From the NCBI RefSeq assembly GCF_024699985.1, contig NZ_JAJONA010000001.1, positions 2,982,501 to 3,046,500 on the forward strand: a DNA stretch of 64,000 nucleotides, written 5' to 3'. Numbering within the stretch: position 1 is the stretch's first letter; each line of letters begins with the position of its first letter. The translations under genes and the position numbers were made by a program. Below the pieces are notes generated by a model. That model worked only from the letters and a program-made list of their open reading frames with translations. It made no database searches and was not told the origin of the DNA. Below are positions 37,274-46,612 of this stretch, piece after piece. Source of the stretch: Phenylobacterium sp. J367 (GTDB taxonomy: Bacteria > Pseudomonadota > Alphaproteobacteria > Caulobacterales > Caulobacteraceae).

Positions 37274-37901
37274 CTGACGACGCCGGCGAAGTCCACCAGC
37301 GGCGAGGCGCGGAGCGCTTCGGCCTCCGCCTCGGGCGAGCCGCCGGCGCGGACGGCGACGTCGAGCCCGCCGTCGCGGGGGGCCGCCGACGATCTCCAGC
37401 CTACGGCGGGCAAGCAGGGCCTGGACGTCGCCCCAGCGGGCGTCGGCGGCCGGTGTGACGAGCAGGTCGGCCGAGGTCCGCGAAGCCGCAGGGCCCGCCA
37501 GGGTCTCGTAGCTCCGATGGGGGCCTGCCGCCTGCCAGGCGATGATCGCGCCCTGCGCCACCACGACGGCGGTCGAGGCCGCGAAGGCGACCTTCCAGGC
37601 GACGCCGCGCGACGTCGGCCGCTCCGGCTGGGCGCCGAGCACCCGCGGGCCCGGTGGGCCGAGCCTGGCCAGCAGCCGCCGGAGGCGGAGCTCGGCGTCC
37701 CGGGGCTCGCGGGCGAGACCGGTTGCGCCCTCGCGCACCATCCTGCGAAGCGCCTGGACGGCCTCCAGCTCCTGCCGCAGCGAAGCGTCGACGGCCAGCG
37801 CCGCTTCGACGCGGGCCCGGTCCTCGGCCCCGAGGTTGCCGGTGGCGTAGAACGGCAGCAGCTGGACGAGGCCCTGCGGATTGTCGTCGTCGCCCGTCAT
37901 C
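37270..37901 (-). CDS. Anti-sigma factor, membrane-spanning (frameshift)
   Basis: A 210-residue protein after adding one base at the G6 run 37377-37382. The cytoplasmic N-terminal part (residues 8-85) resembles anti-sigma domains: LVQLLPFYATGNLGAEDRAR then AALAVDASLRQELEAVQALR. The zinc-binding H-x3-C-x2-C motif is absent, so it is not a classic ZAS protein. One membrane helix lies near residues 103-125 (FAASTAVVVAQGAIIAWQAA). The C-terminal periplasmic part ends with a small RHS-like fold (DLLVTPAADARWGDVQALLA, ending SPLVDFAGVVR). It likely binds the ECF sigma encoded at 39200-39742, although a DUF11 gene lies between them. Confidence 0.72.
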
Positions 37902-38181
37902 GCCACTCGCGAGCCCCGGCCGCGCGGCCGCTCCCCAGATCGCAGCAGGCCACTGGCCCCCCGCGTCCCTCTTGGTCGTTGGCGGACGCGCGCGGGTTCA
38001 AACGCGGCGCTGGCGAGGCCCTCCGGGCGGGAATGCCGGGAATGTCGCGACGTGGATGAACCGGATCGGCCGGCGGCGCGACCTGATGCTGTGCTGAGTG
38101 TCGGGGTCCGGGTCCGAGGGACACATCCAGACGACGTTGCGACGCACGCCAGTGGCATCCCAACATTACTCGGAGAACGTC

Positions 38182-39139
38182 ATGAGATACGCTCAGGCTG
38201 TCCGCAGCCTTTCTCTCCTCGGACGCCGCCTGGCGTGCGCGTCCGCTGGCCCGCTCATCGCGCTGGCCGCCGCCACCCCACTGCTCGCCGGTCCCGCCGC
38301 CGCCGGGGGCTGGCGCCCCGGACATCAAGGTCGCCAAGAACTGTCACCTGGATCCATCGAAGGGACCGACGGCGATCTTCTGTACGATCGACGTCTTCAA
38401 CGTCGGCGGCGTGCCCTCGGTGGCCCCGGTCAACATCGTCGACACCATCACGGCGCCGGTCGGCACGACGTTCACCAGCGCCAGCGGCAGCTTTGGCTGC
38501 TCGACGCCGACCGGCGCGGCGCCGGCGGTGATCAACTGTTCCGGACCGCATTCGCTGATGCCCGGCGGCCCGACCGCGTACAGCTCGTCGGGGACGACAT
38601 TCCTCTACTTCAAGCTGCCCGCCTCGGGGGGCACCTTCAGCAACTGCGCCTCGGCGACCACGGGCTCGAACCCGACGACCCCGCGGGATCCCAACCCGGC
38701 CAACAACACCAACATCTGCGTCCGGATCACCGTGAAGGGGACAGGCGGCGGCGGGCCGCCGGATGTCAGCGTCGGCAAGGAGTGCAAGCTCGGCGCGAAC
38801 CGCTCGGTGACCTGCGCGATCAAGGTGACGAACAATGGGACTGTCCCGACCGTCGCCCCGCTCGTCCTCACCGATACGCTGTCGAACGTCGTGGCGGGCA
38901 CGGTCTACACGGGCGCGAGCGGCAATGTGGCCTGCCCGGGCGCAGGCCCGTATGCGGCGCCGATCAGCTGCACGATCGTCTCGCCCATCCCGGGCGGGCA
39001 GTCGATCACCGTGTACCTGTCCTTCACAGTGAAGGGTAAGGGCACCTTCCAGAACAGCGCCAAGGTCACCCAGGGCGGAGCGGTGGCCGAGACCAATGTC
39101 GCCAACAACACGTCCAACGTGAAGGTGACGATGCCCTAG
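38182..39139 (+). CDS. Secreted protein with two DUF11 repeats (frameshift)
   Basis: A 318-residue exported protein after removing one base from the G5 run 38305-38309. A long signal peptide spans residues 1-40. Two DUF11 repeats follow: the first begins PDIKVAKNCHLD near residue 44, the second PDVSVGKECKLG near 193. Both contain the pattern of paired cysteines and end NPANNTNICV or NVANNTSNV. GGAG lies 6 bases before ATG 38182. It sits alone between the anti-sigma and sigma genes on the opposite strand, the place expected for a main target of that sigma factor. Confidence 0.82.
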
Positions 39140-39199
39140 GGCCTCGTCGAGGGACGACGCCGGGGATCGGGGGACGGGTCCGTCGCCCGGTCGCCGGCG

Positions 39200-39742
39200 T
39201 CAGCCGGCTTCCAGCTCCGTGCGGAGCAGCTTGCGCGCGTGGAAGAGCCGGGTCTTCACCGTATTCTCGGGGCAGCCGGCGATGACGGCGATCTCGGCGA
39301 CGGACCTCTCCTCGAAATAGCAGAGCCAGACCACCTCGCGGTGGCTCGGGCTCAGCCGTTCCAGCGCCGCGCGCAGCCGGCGTGCGGCCTGCGCCTTCTC
39401 GGTGGAGGCTTCCGGGCTGTCCGTTTCGTCCGCCAGGGCCGCATGACGCTGGGTCTCGGCGTCGCTGGTCGGCCGTTCGCGGCGACTCCGCAGCCAGTCC
39501 ACCGCCTTGTTGCGGACGATGCGGCGGATCCAGCCGTCGGCGCTGCCCTCGCCGCGGTAAGCGCCGGCCTCGCGCCAGAGGCTCAGGAAGGCTTCGTCGA
39601 CCACGTCGCTGGCGGCGTCGGCGTCGCCACCCAGCATGGCGGCGGCGTAGCGGGTCAGGTCCGGGCGGGTGTCGGCGTAGAGGCGGGTGAAGGCCGCGCG
39701 GTCGCCAGCCGCGATCAGCCGCAGCAGGTCGGCGGTGGACAA
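39200..39742 (-). CDS. ECF-type RNA polymerase sigma factor
   Basis: A sigma-70 family factor of 180 residues with only regions 2 and 4, the extracytoplasmic-function layout. Region 2 covers residues 20-90 (YADTRPDLTRYAAAMLGGDA, VVDEAFLSLWREAG, DGWIRRIVRNKAVDWLR). Region 4 covers 120-175 (LRAALERLSPSHREVVWLCY, SVAEIAVIAGCPENTVKTRL). The linker is acidic. It probably directs transcription of the neighbouring secreted-protein genes and is held by the anti-sigma factor at 37270-37901. Confidence 0.92.
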   Translation of the reverse strand: MSTADLLRLIAAGDRAAFTRLYADTRPDLTRYAAAMLGGDADAASDVVDEAFLSLWREAGAYRGEGSADGWIRRIVRNKAVDWLRSRRERPTSDAETQRHAALADETDSPEASTEKAQAARRLRAALERLSPSHREVVWLCYFEERSVAEIAVIAGCPENTVKTRLFHARKLLRTELEAG

Positions 39743-39863
39743 GCCCGCAGTGCGGGCGGCCTCGCTCGTCTCGGCGATATGACCGCGCAGAGCCGCCCCC
39801 CAGCCTGAAATCCGGTCCCTGCGAAGTAATAATCGCGGTTCGACGACCGAGGGTCTTTCGCGG

Positions 39864-39881
39864 CTAGTCTATTCGGACTAG
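39864..39881. promoter_or_regulatory. Inverted repeat upstream of the LuxR-type gene
   Basis: CTAGTC-TATTCG-GACTAG is a 6-bp-arm inverted repeat 42 bp before ATG 39924. It is flanked by two GGTCTTT direct repeats (about 39852 and 39881). Candidate binding site for autoregulation. Confidence 0.45.
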
Positions 39882-39923
39882 GTCTTTAGCCGGGCGGCGC
39901 CCAGGTCTCGGGCGGGGGACGAG

Positions 39924-41036
39924 ATGCTCAGCCACGCCGAACACGACAAGCTCGTGGCCGAACTCTACGGGGCGGCAGCTGGCGATCTTCCGTGGTCCGC
40001 TCTGCTTGCAACCATCGCGAGCAGATCCCGTATCGACCACAACGTGATCAATGTCGCCGACGCCAACTGGAAGACTCTGGCGGTCGAAGTCCATGGCAAG
40101 CCCGTCGAGGTGGCGCTCGAGCACTACGGCAGCGAGCTTTACGCCAACGATCCGCGGCTTCCATACTTGCAGGGGGTGGCCGCGGGTTCTGTGTACTACG
40201 ACCATCTGCTCTATGACGTGGAAGCGATCGGACGCGACCGCCGCACGCGGGACTGCGTCGATGCGATCGGGGTGACGTATCAGCTCGGGGTCTCCCTCCG
40301 CCTGCCCGAGGGCATGCGCGGGGCCTTCGCCCTCCTGCCGACCGCAAGGGAGGGACACGCGTCCGACGCCATGATCGCCGCTTTTCGTCGCCTCGCGCCG
40401 CACATCGAGCAGGCGATCTCGATCGGCATGGTGGTGGACAGCGCCGCGGCGAGCCGGAACCACCTGCTGGAGGCGCTGGCGAGAAAGGCGGAGGGCATGG
40501 TGCTGCTCGACCGCCGCGGCCGCCTCATGTTCGTGAACGACGCCGCCCGCGCCATCCTGGAGGCGGGGGACGGGCTCGCGCTCGTGGCCGACGCGTTCGC
40601 GACCCGCCGCCCGCCGGAGACCCGCCGCCTGCAGCAGTTGGTCCACGCCGCGCTGAGCTCTCCGGCCGAGGCGCCCGGCGGGCGTGTGCTGGTCAGCCGC
40701 CCCTCGGGGCGGTCCCCGTATGTGGTCTCGGTGATGGCCGCGCCGCGCCAGGAGCGTTTCCTTGCCGGTCGGGGTATCGCCTGCGTCATCCACATCCAGG
40801 ATCTCGCCGCCGCCCGCCTTCCGTCGCATGAGGCCCTGCGCTCGGTCTTCGGCCTGAGCGATCGGGAGGCCGCGCTGGCGATCGAGCTGGTGCGCTGCGC
40901 GAGCCTGGTGCGGGCGGCCGCCAATGCGGGCATGGCGGTGAACACCGCCCGGGTCCACCTGCAGAGCATCTCACGAAAGACCGGCGCGCGCGGCCAGGCC
41001 GAGGTAATCCAGTTGCTCGGGCGGTTGGCCTATTGA
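39924..41036 (+). CDS. LuxR-family transcriptional regulator
   Basis: A 370-residue regulator. Residues 1-180 form an uncharacterised N-terminal sensory part. Residues 185-250 look PAS-like (LLEALARKAEGMVLLDRRGRLMFVN). The C-terminal LuxR helix-turn-helix (about 305-368) reads FGLSDREAALAIELVRCASL, then AGMAVNTARVHLQSISRKTG. This architecture is common in alphaproteobacteria and needs no phosphorylation or acyl-homoserine lactone. It is followed 54 bases later by a small secreted-protein gene it may control. Confidence 0.85.
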   Translation: MLSHAEHDKLVAELYGAAAGDLPWSALLATIASRSRIDHNVINVADANWKTLAVEVHGKPVEVALEHYGSELYANDPRLPYLQGVAAGSVYYDHLLYDVEAIGRDRRTRDCVDAIGVTYQLGVSLRLPEGMRGAFALLPTAREGHASDAMIAAFRRLAPHIEQAISIGMVVDSAAASRNHLLEALARKAEGMVLLDRRGRLMFVNDAARAILEAGDGLALVADAFATRRPPETRRLQQLVHAALSSPAEAPGGRVLVSRPSGRSPYVVSVMAAPRQERFLAGRGIACVIHIQDLAAARLPSHEALRSVFGLSDREAALAIELVRCASLVRAAANAGMAVNTARVHLQSISRKTGARGQAEVIQLLGRLAY

Positions 41037-41090
41037 ACCGGGCGCGGCGTAACCGCGACTTCTCCTGCACCTTGTGAACAGGAGATGCCG

Positions 41091-41488
41091 ATGACCCCCG
41101 GAGCCCCACTGGCGGCGCTGGCGCTCGCCCTTTCTATCGCGGCCGCGCCGGTCTTCGCCCAGATCGCCGGCGTCGACAGCATCTGCGAGGTGACCCCTGG
41201 CGGGGTGAACACGGTCCGGGTGCGGCTGATGTCGTTGACGAACCTCGACTACACCTTCCGTCGGGGCGGGACGCAGTATGTCTTCCCCTCGCTCGGCCTG
41301 AGCAGCGCGCCACGCACCTTCGCCCTCCCGGCGGGGACCTACACTCTGACCTACAAGCATCCGAACTCGACGCCAGTGGGGACCTTTCCAAGCCCCGTGG
41401 TCGTGAAGCCCTTCGCCGTGACGGGGGAAAGTGCGTCTTCAACTTCACCGACAGTCGCCCGCTCCCGTCATCGTCGATGAAACGGTAG
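41091..41488 (+). CDS. Small secreted hypothetical protein (frameshift)
   Basis: A 132-residue protein after adding one base at the G5 run 41423-41427. The signal peptide is MTPGAPLAALALALSIAAAP with cleavage after VFAQ. The mature part is beta-rich (VRVRLMSLTNLDYTFRRGGT, ALPAGTYTLTYKHPN). It starts and ends with single cysteines (DSICEV, GKCVFNF) that could pair. ATG 41091 is preferred because GGAG ends 6 bases before it; ATG 41085 overlaps the ribosome-binding site. The family is not recognised. The Ig-like pattern recalls small carbohydrate- or surface-associated proteins. Confidence 0.65.
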
Positions 41489-41641
41489 GCCGCGGGCTGC
41501 CGGAAGTCCGGTAGGCATCGCATGCTTAGGTCCGCTCTTCGGCATGGCCTAATGTCCGCTCCTGCCCTTCGCTGGTTAGAGCGCGCCTCATTGGGCTCAC
41601 CCCGCAGCCGAACCCGGAAGCCTGATCGCTCCTGGGCCGCG

Positions 41642-42043
41642 TTATCCGAGCAGTCCGGCGAGCTTGAGGGTGGCGACAGCTGCGAGCACGCAGACGGCGC
41701 CGATGCCGGCGGCCGTCACGCCGGGGCCGTGGTCGTAGAACCAGCGGCGGACGCGGCGTTCGAGCCGGCAGCGCGGAGAGCCTGGGAGACGAAGTTGGAG
41801 ACCGCCCGGCCGTCGTCCATGCGGGTGCGGGGACCGAAGACGTTGAAGAGCCGCGCGACTTTCACCCGTGTGCCGTGCGCGCGGTGCGCCTCGAACAGCA
41901 GGGCCTCGACGCAGCGCTTGCTTCCGTCATACGCCGCACGGGGACCGGTGCAGTCCACCGAGCCGCGATAGCTCTCAGGCTGCGGCGAGACGAGCGGGTC
42001 GCCGTAAACCTCCGAAGTCGAGGTGTAGGCGAACTGGCCGCGG
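41642..42043 (-). pseudogene. Truncated NAD-dependent sugar epimerase/decarboxylase fragment with unrelated hydrophobic tail
   Basis: From 42043 down, the minus strand reads FAYTSTSEVYGDPLVSPQPE, then AAYDGSKRCVEALLFEAHRA, VKVARLFNVFGPRTRMDDGR and NFVSQAL. These are the middle motifs of UDP-glucuronate decarboxylase/dTDP-glucose dehydratase-type enzymes, including the Y-x3-K pair. The N-terminal NAD-binding glycine motif and the C-terminus are missing. In another frame, the sequence right after it (to 41642) reads RRVRRWFYDHGPGVTAAGIG and a hydrophobic helix ending LKLAGLLG. The abrupt change suggests a recombination joint at the edge of the conjugation module. Confidence 0.7.
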
Positions 42044-42125
42044 CTTGGTCCGGAACGTGGCTGGTGAGCTACTCCGGACCCATCAGCAAATTGGCGGCGG
42101 CCAAGGTCTCCGTCTGACGGAGCCA

Positions 42126-42699
42126 TCAGCGGCGCGCCCGCTCCCGACCCACGGTCGTCTCGAACGTCGCGCCGCGTTCCAGCCAGTGCGCGAGCCGCGC
42201 ACGGGCGGCCTGCAGGATGCGGTCCTGCTGGGCTATGTCGGGGACCCGGGCGCGCACGACGGTTTCCACGACCCGAAGCCGGGCATCGCCGTCCCTGGAA
42301 GCATGCTCCGGCAGCACCGGGCCCGACCCGCCGGCGGGCCTCTTCCCGGTCGAGCTCGGTCGGACGGTAGCCGCGCACCTCCAGGCCGGCGCTGGCGGCC
42401 AGGAGCCAGACCTCGCGCCGGAACTCCGTATGGCCGCGCACGCTGACGCTCGACCAGCCGCGATGCTTTGCGATGGCCACAAGGTCGCGCACCACGTGGG
42501 GATCGTTGCGGCTGGTCGTGAGGCGCCGTCCCTGGTCCCGAAAGGCGGCCACCTCGGCGCGGACGTCGGCGTAGAAGCCAAGTCCCGGACCTCCGCCTCG
42601 TTGCGTCAGGTAGCGGCGGCGGACCTGCTCGGGCACGTCTCCAGCCGAGGATGGGCGGGACGAGGTCTGCGGCGCGAGGAGGTTGAGGTCTTCAGCCAC
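42126..42699 (-). CDS. LPD7-domain conjugation-associated protein (frameshift)
   Basis: A 190-residue protein after removing one base at 42327-42329. It contains the LPD7-type domain of relaxases and large polyvalent mobile-element proteins: FYADVRAEVAAFRDQGRRLT, then LVAIAKHRGWSSVSVRGHTE, FRREVWLLAASAGLEVRGYR. The C-terminal part ends in a charged helix (DRILQAARARLAHWLERGAT). The relaxase domain itself is not attached. It starts within the last codons of virD4 and is last in the transfer operon. It probably assists DNA processing; the role is inferred. Confidence 0.75.
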
Positions 42700-44556
42700 G
42701 GCCGGTCTCCATCACGGGCAGTCGCGCGGACGTGTCGATGTAGCGCTCGACCCAGGCCTCGACCTCGGCCGGGGTGGCGCCTTCCGGCGGCAGGGGGTCC
42801 AGGTCCTCGGTCGCGAGCATCGGGACGATGGCGTCCAGGGTCAGCGGCTCGGCGGATGATGGTGCGGGCAGGGGCGCCGGCGGGGGGATCGTCCGCCTCC
42901 CGCGTGAGCGCTGGCACGGCGGGGGCGCGTGGATCCGGCGCCGGAAGGCCGCCTCGCGGAAGTACCTCAGCTTGCGCCCGCGGATGGCCGGCAGGCCGGC
43001 CTTGAGGATGATCAGTTCGTCGTCGGACAGCTGGGCGACCTCCTGCGGCAGCAGCAGGGCGCGGCGCTGGTCGGATCTCGCTGACGCTGCGGCGCCCCCG
43101 GGAGAGTCCGCTCGGGCGACTGCGCGATGGCGTGCGCACGGTGGTGTCGCCCAGCCGCTCGGAGAGCTCGCGCGCCAGGCGCAGCTCCTTGGTGGCGAAG
43201 GCGATCTCGACCGCACAGTTCGCGAGGATCTCCTCGGTGGCGTCGGCGCCGTATTCGGCCCGCAGCTGTGCGGGGCTCTGCAGGACCGGCAGCAGGCGCA
43301 AGCCGTAGCCCGCCACATAGGCGAAGGCCTTGGCCAGCACCTCGGCGTGGCCGAGCCGGGCGAACTCGTCGAGCAGAAGAAGGACCTGGTGGGGGGGACT
43401 GCGCAGGGTCGGGCAGTTCACGGCAGGACCGGTCGACAAGCTGTTGAAACAGCAGGGCATAGAGCGGCGCGAGCCGGGCCAGGTTGTCGGGCGAGGCCGC
43501 GAGGTAGATCGAGGTCGGCCGGCTCCGGAGGGCGGCCAGGTCGAAGTCACTGTGGGCCGTCGCCGCACGGACCCGGGGGTTGAGCCAGAGATTCAACTTC
43601 GCCGTCAGGCTTTGCCTTACGCTGGCGAACGTGTTCTCCGACGAGGCGGTGAAATCGGTCACCGCCCGGACACATCCGGCGGACAGCGGCCGGCCGTCCC
43701 TCTGGCGCTGCGCGACCAGCGCCGGAAGCCGGGTGCGCGGGTCGCCGGCGGTCAGTTCCGCATAGATGCCGCCGAAGGTGAGGGGGCGCTCGGGGGTTTC
43801 CGCGAGCAGGGCGCCCACACCGATGAAGCCGACGCGCGCCGACTCCGCCCAGAAGGGATCGGCATTGGCCGGATGCGGGAAAAGCATGGCCGCGATCCGC
43901 TGCAGGTCGTCGAGGATCGCCGCCGGGTCGGTGCGGTCGATGTGGCCGAGGGGGTTGTAGCGTGCGGTGCGGCCCTCCGGGTCGAGAGGGTCGAAGAGGA
44001 AGACCTGCTGGCCGTGGGCCGCCCGAAAGCCTGCGGTGGCCTGCCAGTTCTCCCGCTTCACATCGAGGACGACGACGGAGCCCGGCCAGGTCAGCAGGTT
44101 GGGGATCACAACACCGACGCCCTTTCCCGTCCGGGTCGGCGCGTAGAGCACCACATGTTCCTGTCCGCCAAAGGTCAGCAGCCGGCCGCCTTTCCGGCCG
44201 AGCAGGATCCCGGTCCTGGCGCGGAGGCCCGCGCGGCGGATCTCGGCCTCGTTCGCCCAGCGCGCCGCGCCGTGCAGCGGCCGGCGGATCTGGGCGGCCA
44301 GCCCGATTGTGGTGATCAGGGTGAGCCCGGCTGCGCTCAGGGCGCCGACCTTGAGCCAGCGCTGCACGTCCGGATCGAAGCGGTAGTACCAGAGCCAGGC
44401 CGGCACGGCGGCCGGGTCGAGATTCGGTGAGAGCCGGCCCAGGCCAGCGAGGGCGATGGCGACGGCCAGGCCGGCTGCGACGCCGAGCGCCAGGAGGGCG
44501 CCGCCCCCCGCGAAGAGGGCCCTAAGCGGCCACGGCGTGTGCGCGAAGCGGCTCAT
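42692..44556 (-). CDS. virD4: Type IV coupling protein VirD4/TraG (two frameshifts)
   Basis: Membrane ATPase that brings the relaxase-DNA complex to the secretion channel; 620 residues after repair. Two N-terminal helices (LRALFAGGGALLALGVAAGL, and LSAAGLTLITTIGLAAQI). Walker A is VVLYAPTRTGKGVGVVIPNL near residue 118. Walker B is VLLLLDEFARLG near 389, broken by one extra base in the G7 run 43391-43397. The second frameshift is the C5 run 43095-43099. The C-terminal part reads ALLLPQEVAQLSDDELIILK. ATG 44556 overlaps the virB11 end by 35 bases. Confidence 0.9.
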
Positions 44557-45523
44557 GCCACACCTCCGCCAGACGGAAGCGGCCGTTCCGACGCTCCACA
44601 TGCACGACGATGTCGACGAGCGACGTCAGGAGCTGCCGGATGTCGTCCCGGTGGAGGTCGCGGCCGGCGTCGCTCTCCTTCACCAGGAGTGTCAGCTGCT
44701 CGAAGGCCAGGGCGGCGGAATTGGCATGCACCGTGGTGATCGAACCGGGGTGGCCGCTGTTGACGTTGCGCAGGTAGAAGAAGGCCGAGGCGTCGCGCAG
44801 CTCCTGCAGCAGGATCCGGTCGGGTCGCATGCGCAGCGCGCTCTCCAGGAGTTCCCTCGGACCGACCCTGGCGAGGCCCTGGCCATCCTTGGCGTAGAGC
44901 AGATGCACGGCGTTGCGGTGGGGGACGACGAGCTCGCGGGCGTCCTCGATGGTGATCAGCCGCTCATCCGCCGGGATCAGGCCGATCAGCGTCTTGGCGA
45001 AGGTGGTCTTTCCCGACCCCGTCGCCCCGGAGACCAGGATATTCCGGCGGCCGACGACGGCCGCCCGGAAGAAGCCTGGCCAGTCCCGGGCGTCACGCCG
45101 GGCGGCGATGGTCGCTTCCGATCGTCTGAGCCGGGTGACCGCGCCGGCGGTTTCGGCGAAGAAGCCGCGCCGCGCCAGCTCCTCCAGAGCGAAGACCTTG
45201 GTCGAGGGCTTGCGGAGGGTGAGCGAGACGCTTTCGGCGGCGGGCGGCAGCACGATCTGGCAGCGCTCGCCGGTCGGCAGGACAGTCGAGCAGACCGGCT
45301 GCTCGCGGTTCACGTCCTGTGCGGTGGCCGCGGCGGCGGCGACCGCTATGCGCGTCAGGGCCTCGGCGGTGAGCTCGGCCGCCGGGACCCAGCGCCATCC
45401 CGCCTCGGTCTCGACGCCGAACTCGCCGGGACGGTTGACCACCACCTCGGTGACGCCGGGCGCGTCGAGCGCCGCGCGGATCGGCGCCAGGTAGTGGGTC
45501 AGGATCGCGGGGTCATAACTCAT
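44522..45523 (-). CDS. virB11: Type IV secretion ATPase VirB11
   Basis: Hexameric traffic ATPase at the inner face of the membrane; 333 residues. An N-terminal domain precedes Walker A (ILVSGATGSGKTTFAKTL near residue 166), the Asp box LITIEDARELVVPHRNAVHL, Walker B (RMRPDRILLQELRDASAFFY) and the His box HPGSITTVHANSAALAFEQL. The open frame continues into virB10 sequence, but ATG 45523 overlaps the virB10 stop (ATGA) and gives the family start. Confidence 0.94.
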   Translation of the reverse strand: MSYDPAILTHYLAPIRAALDAPGVTEVVVNRPGEFGVETEAGWRWVPAAELTAEALTRIAVAAAAATAQDVNREQPVCSTVLPTGERCQIVLPPAAESVSLTLRKPSTKVFALEELARRGFFAETAGAVTRLRRSEATIAARRDARDWPGFFRAAVVGRRNILVSGATGSGKTTFAKTLIGLIPADERLITIEDARELVVPHRNAVHLLYAKDGQGLARVGPRELLESALRMRPDRILLQELRDASAFFYLRNVNSGHPGSITTVHANSAALAFEQLTLLVKESDAGRDLHRDDIRQLLTSLVDIVVHVERRNGRFRLAEVWHEPLRAHAVAA

Positions 45524-46612
45524 GGCCGCGCCCGCAGGTCGTAGACCGACGAGAAGTCGAGGTCCTGGGCGACCTGGATCGCCACCTCGCCGCCCTGCGC
45601 CTTGCGCAGCGTCGGCGGGATGTTGGCGCCCTGCTGCACGGCCTGGCCGGCGGCGTCGGACGGAAGCCGGAAGCTGTCGCCGCTGCCGGCCCGGTCCATC
45701 ACCACCGCCGCCCCGCCGTCGATGACCGACAGGAGGATGGCGGCCCCGAACCGGTCCCAGAAGTGGGTGTCGATGGTCCCGCCGAACCCGGCGCGGCCGA
45801 GCGCGTCGCTGGCCGGCGAGGCGAGGGGGATCGCGATCCCGCTCGGCGTGACCGCCCGGGTCCAGAGCACGAAGATCCGGTCCTGTCCCTGCCGCATGCC
45901 GGTCCGGTACTCGCCCAGCACCCGGGCGCCCTTCTCGAGGAGCACGACCGCGCCATTGTCCGAATAGACGTCGCGGCCGATCAGGCAGGTCACATATCCG
46001 GCCGTGGTGGTGTCGATGGCGGTCTGCAGGACGCAGGGGGATGGTGGCGCCGGCCAGGACCAGGAAGTTGCGGTCGCCGATCGGCGCCGCGGTCGCCCGG
46101 GCCAGTTGCGAACCGCGCCTGAGCTCGTCCAGCTCGCTGGGTGATCGGGGTGCGGCGACGGCGGGAACGGTCGGCGACGGGTCAGGGCGCACGTCCGCGC
46201 CGGCCCGCGAATAGGCCATCAGCGGCGACGGCGGGGCGGTTTCGCGAGGCGAGGGGACCGTCGACGCCCGACGGGCCGGCTCGGCAGGGGCGGCCGGGTC
46301 TATGGCGGGCACGTAGATCGCATCGCGGCCGTCCAGCCGCGGCGCACCCGGGCCCGGGGCCGCGAGCGTCGGCGCATCGTGCGCCGGCTCGAAAGCCACG
46401 ACCTGGCGGGCCGGGACGTTCCGCGGGGCGGCCGACTTGGGGCGTTCGGTGCTCCAGGTCGCGAGCGCGACGGCGCCGCAGCCGACCAGCAGGCCCGCGA
46501 AGCCAAGCAGCCTGCCGCCGCCCGCGCCGCCGAGGCGCCCGGAAACCGGCGAGATGGTCCGGTCGAGGGGCGGATCCGGCTGGGTCGGGGGCGGGTCGGG
46601 CGCGTGGGTCAT
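45520..46612 (-). CDS. virB10: Type IV secretion core protein VirB10 (frameshift)
   Basis: Energy-sensing core-complex protein that spans both membranes; 363 residues after removing one base in the G5 run 46036-46040. A cytoplasmic Pro-rich head, one membrane helix (LLGFAGLLVGCGAVALATW near residue 35) and a Pro-rich periplasmic linker precede the TrbI/VirB10 domain: DRNFLVLAGATIPCVLQTAI, AGYVTCLIGRDVYSDNGAVV, LLEKGARVLGEYRTGM, and the antenna region IPLASPASDALGRAGFGGTI. The frame shift falls exactly in the conserved AGATIPCVL motif. Confidence 0.92.
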
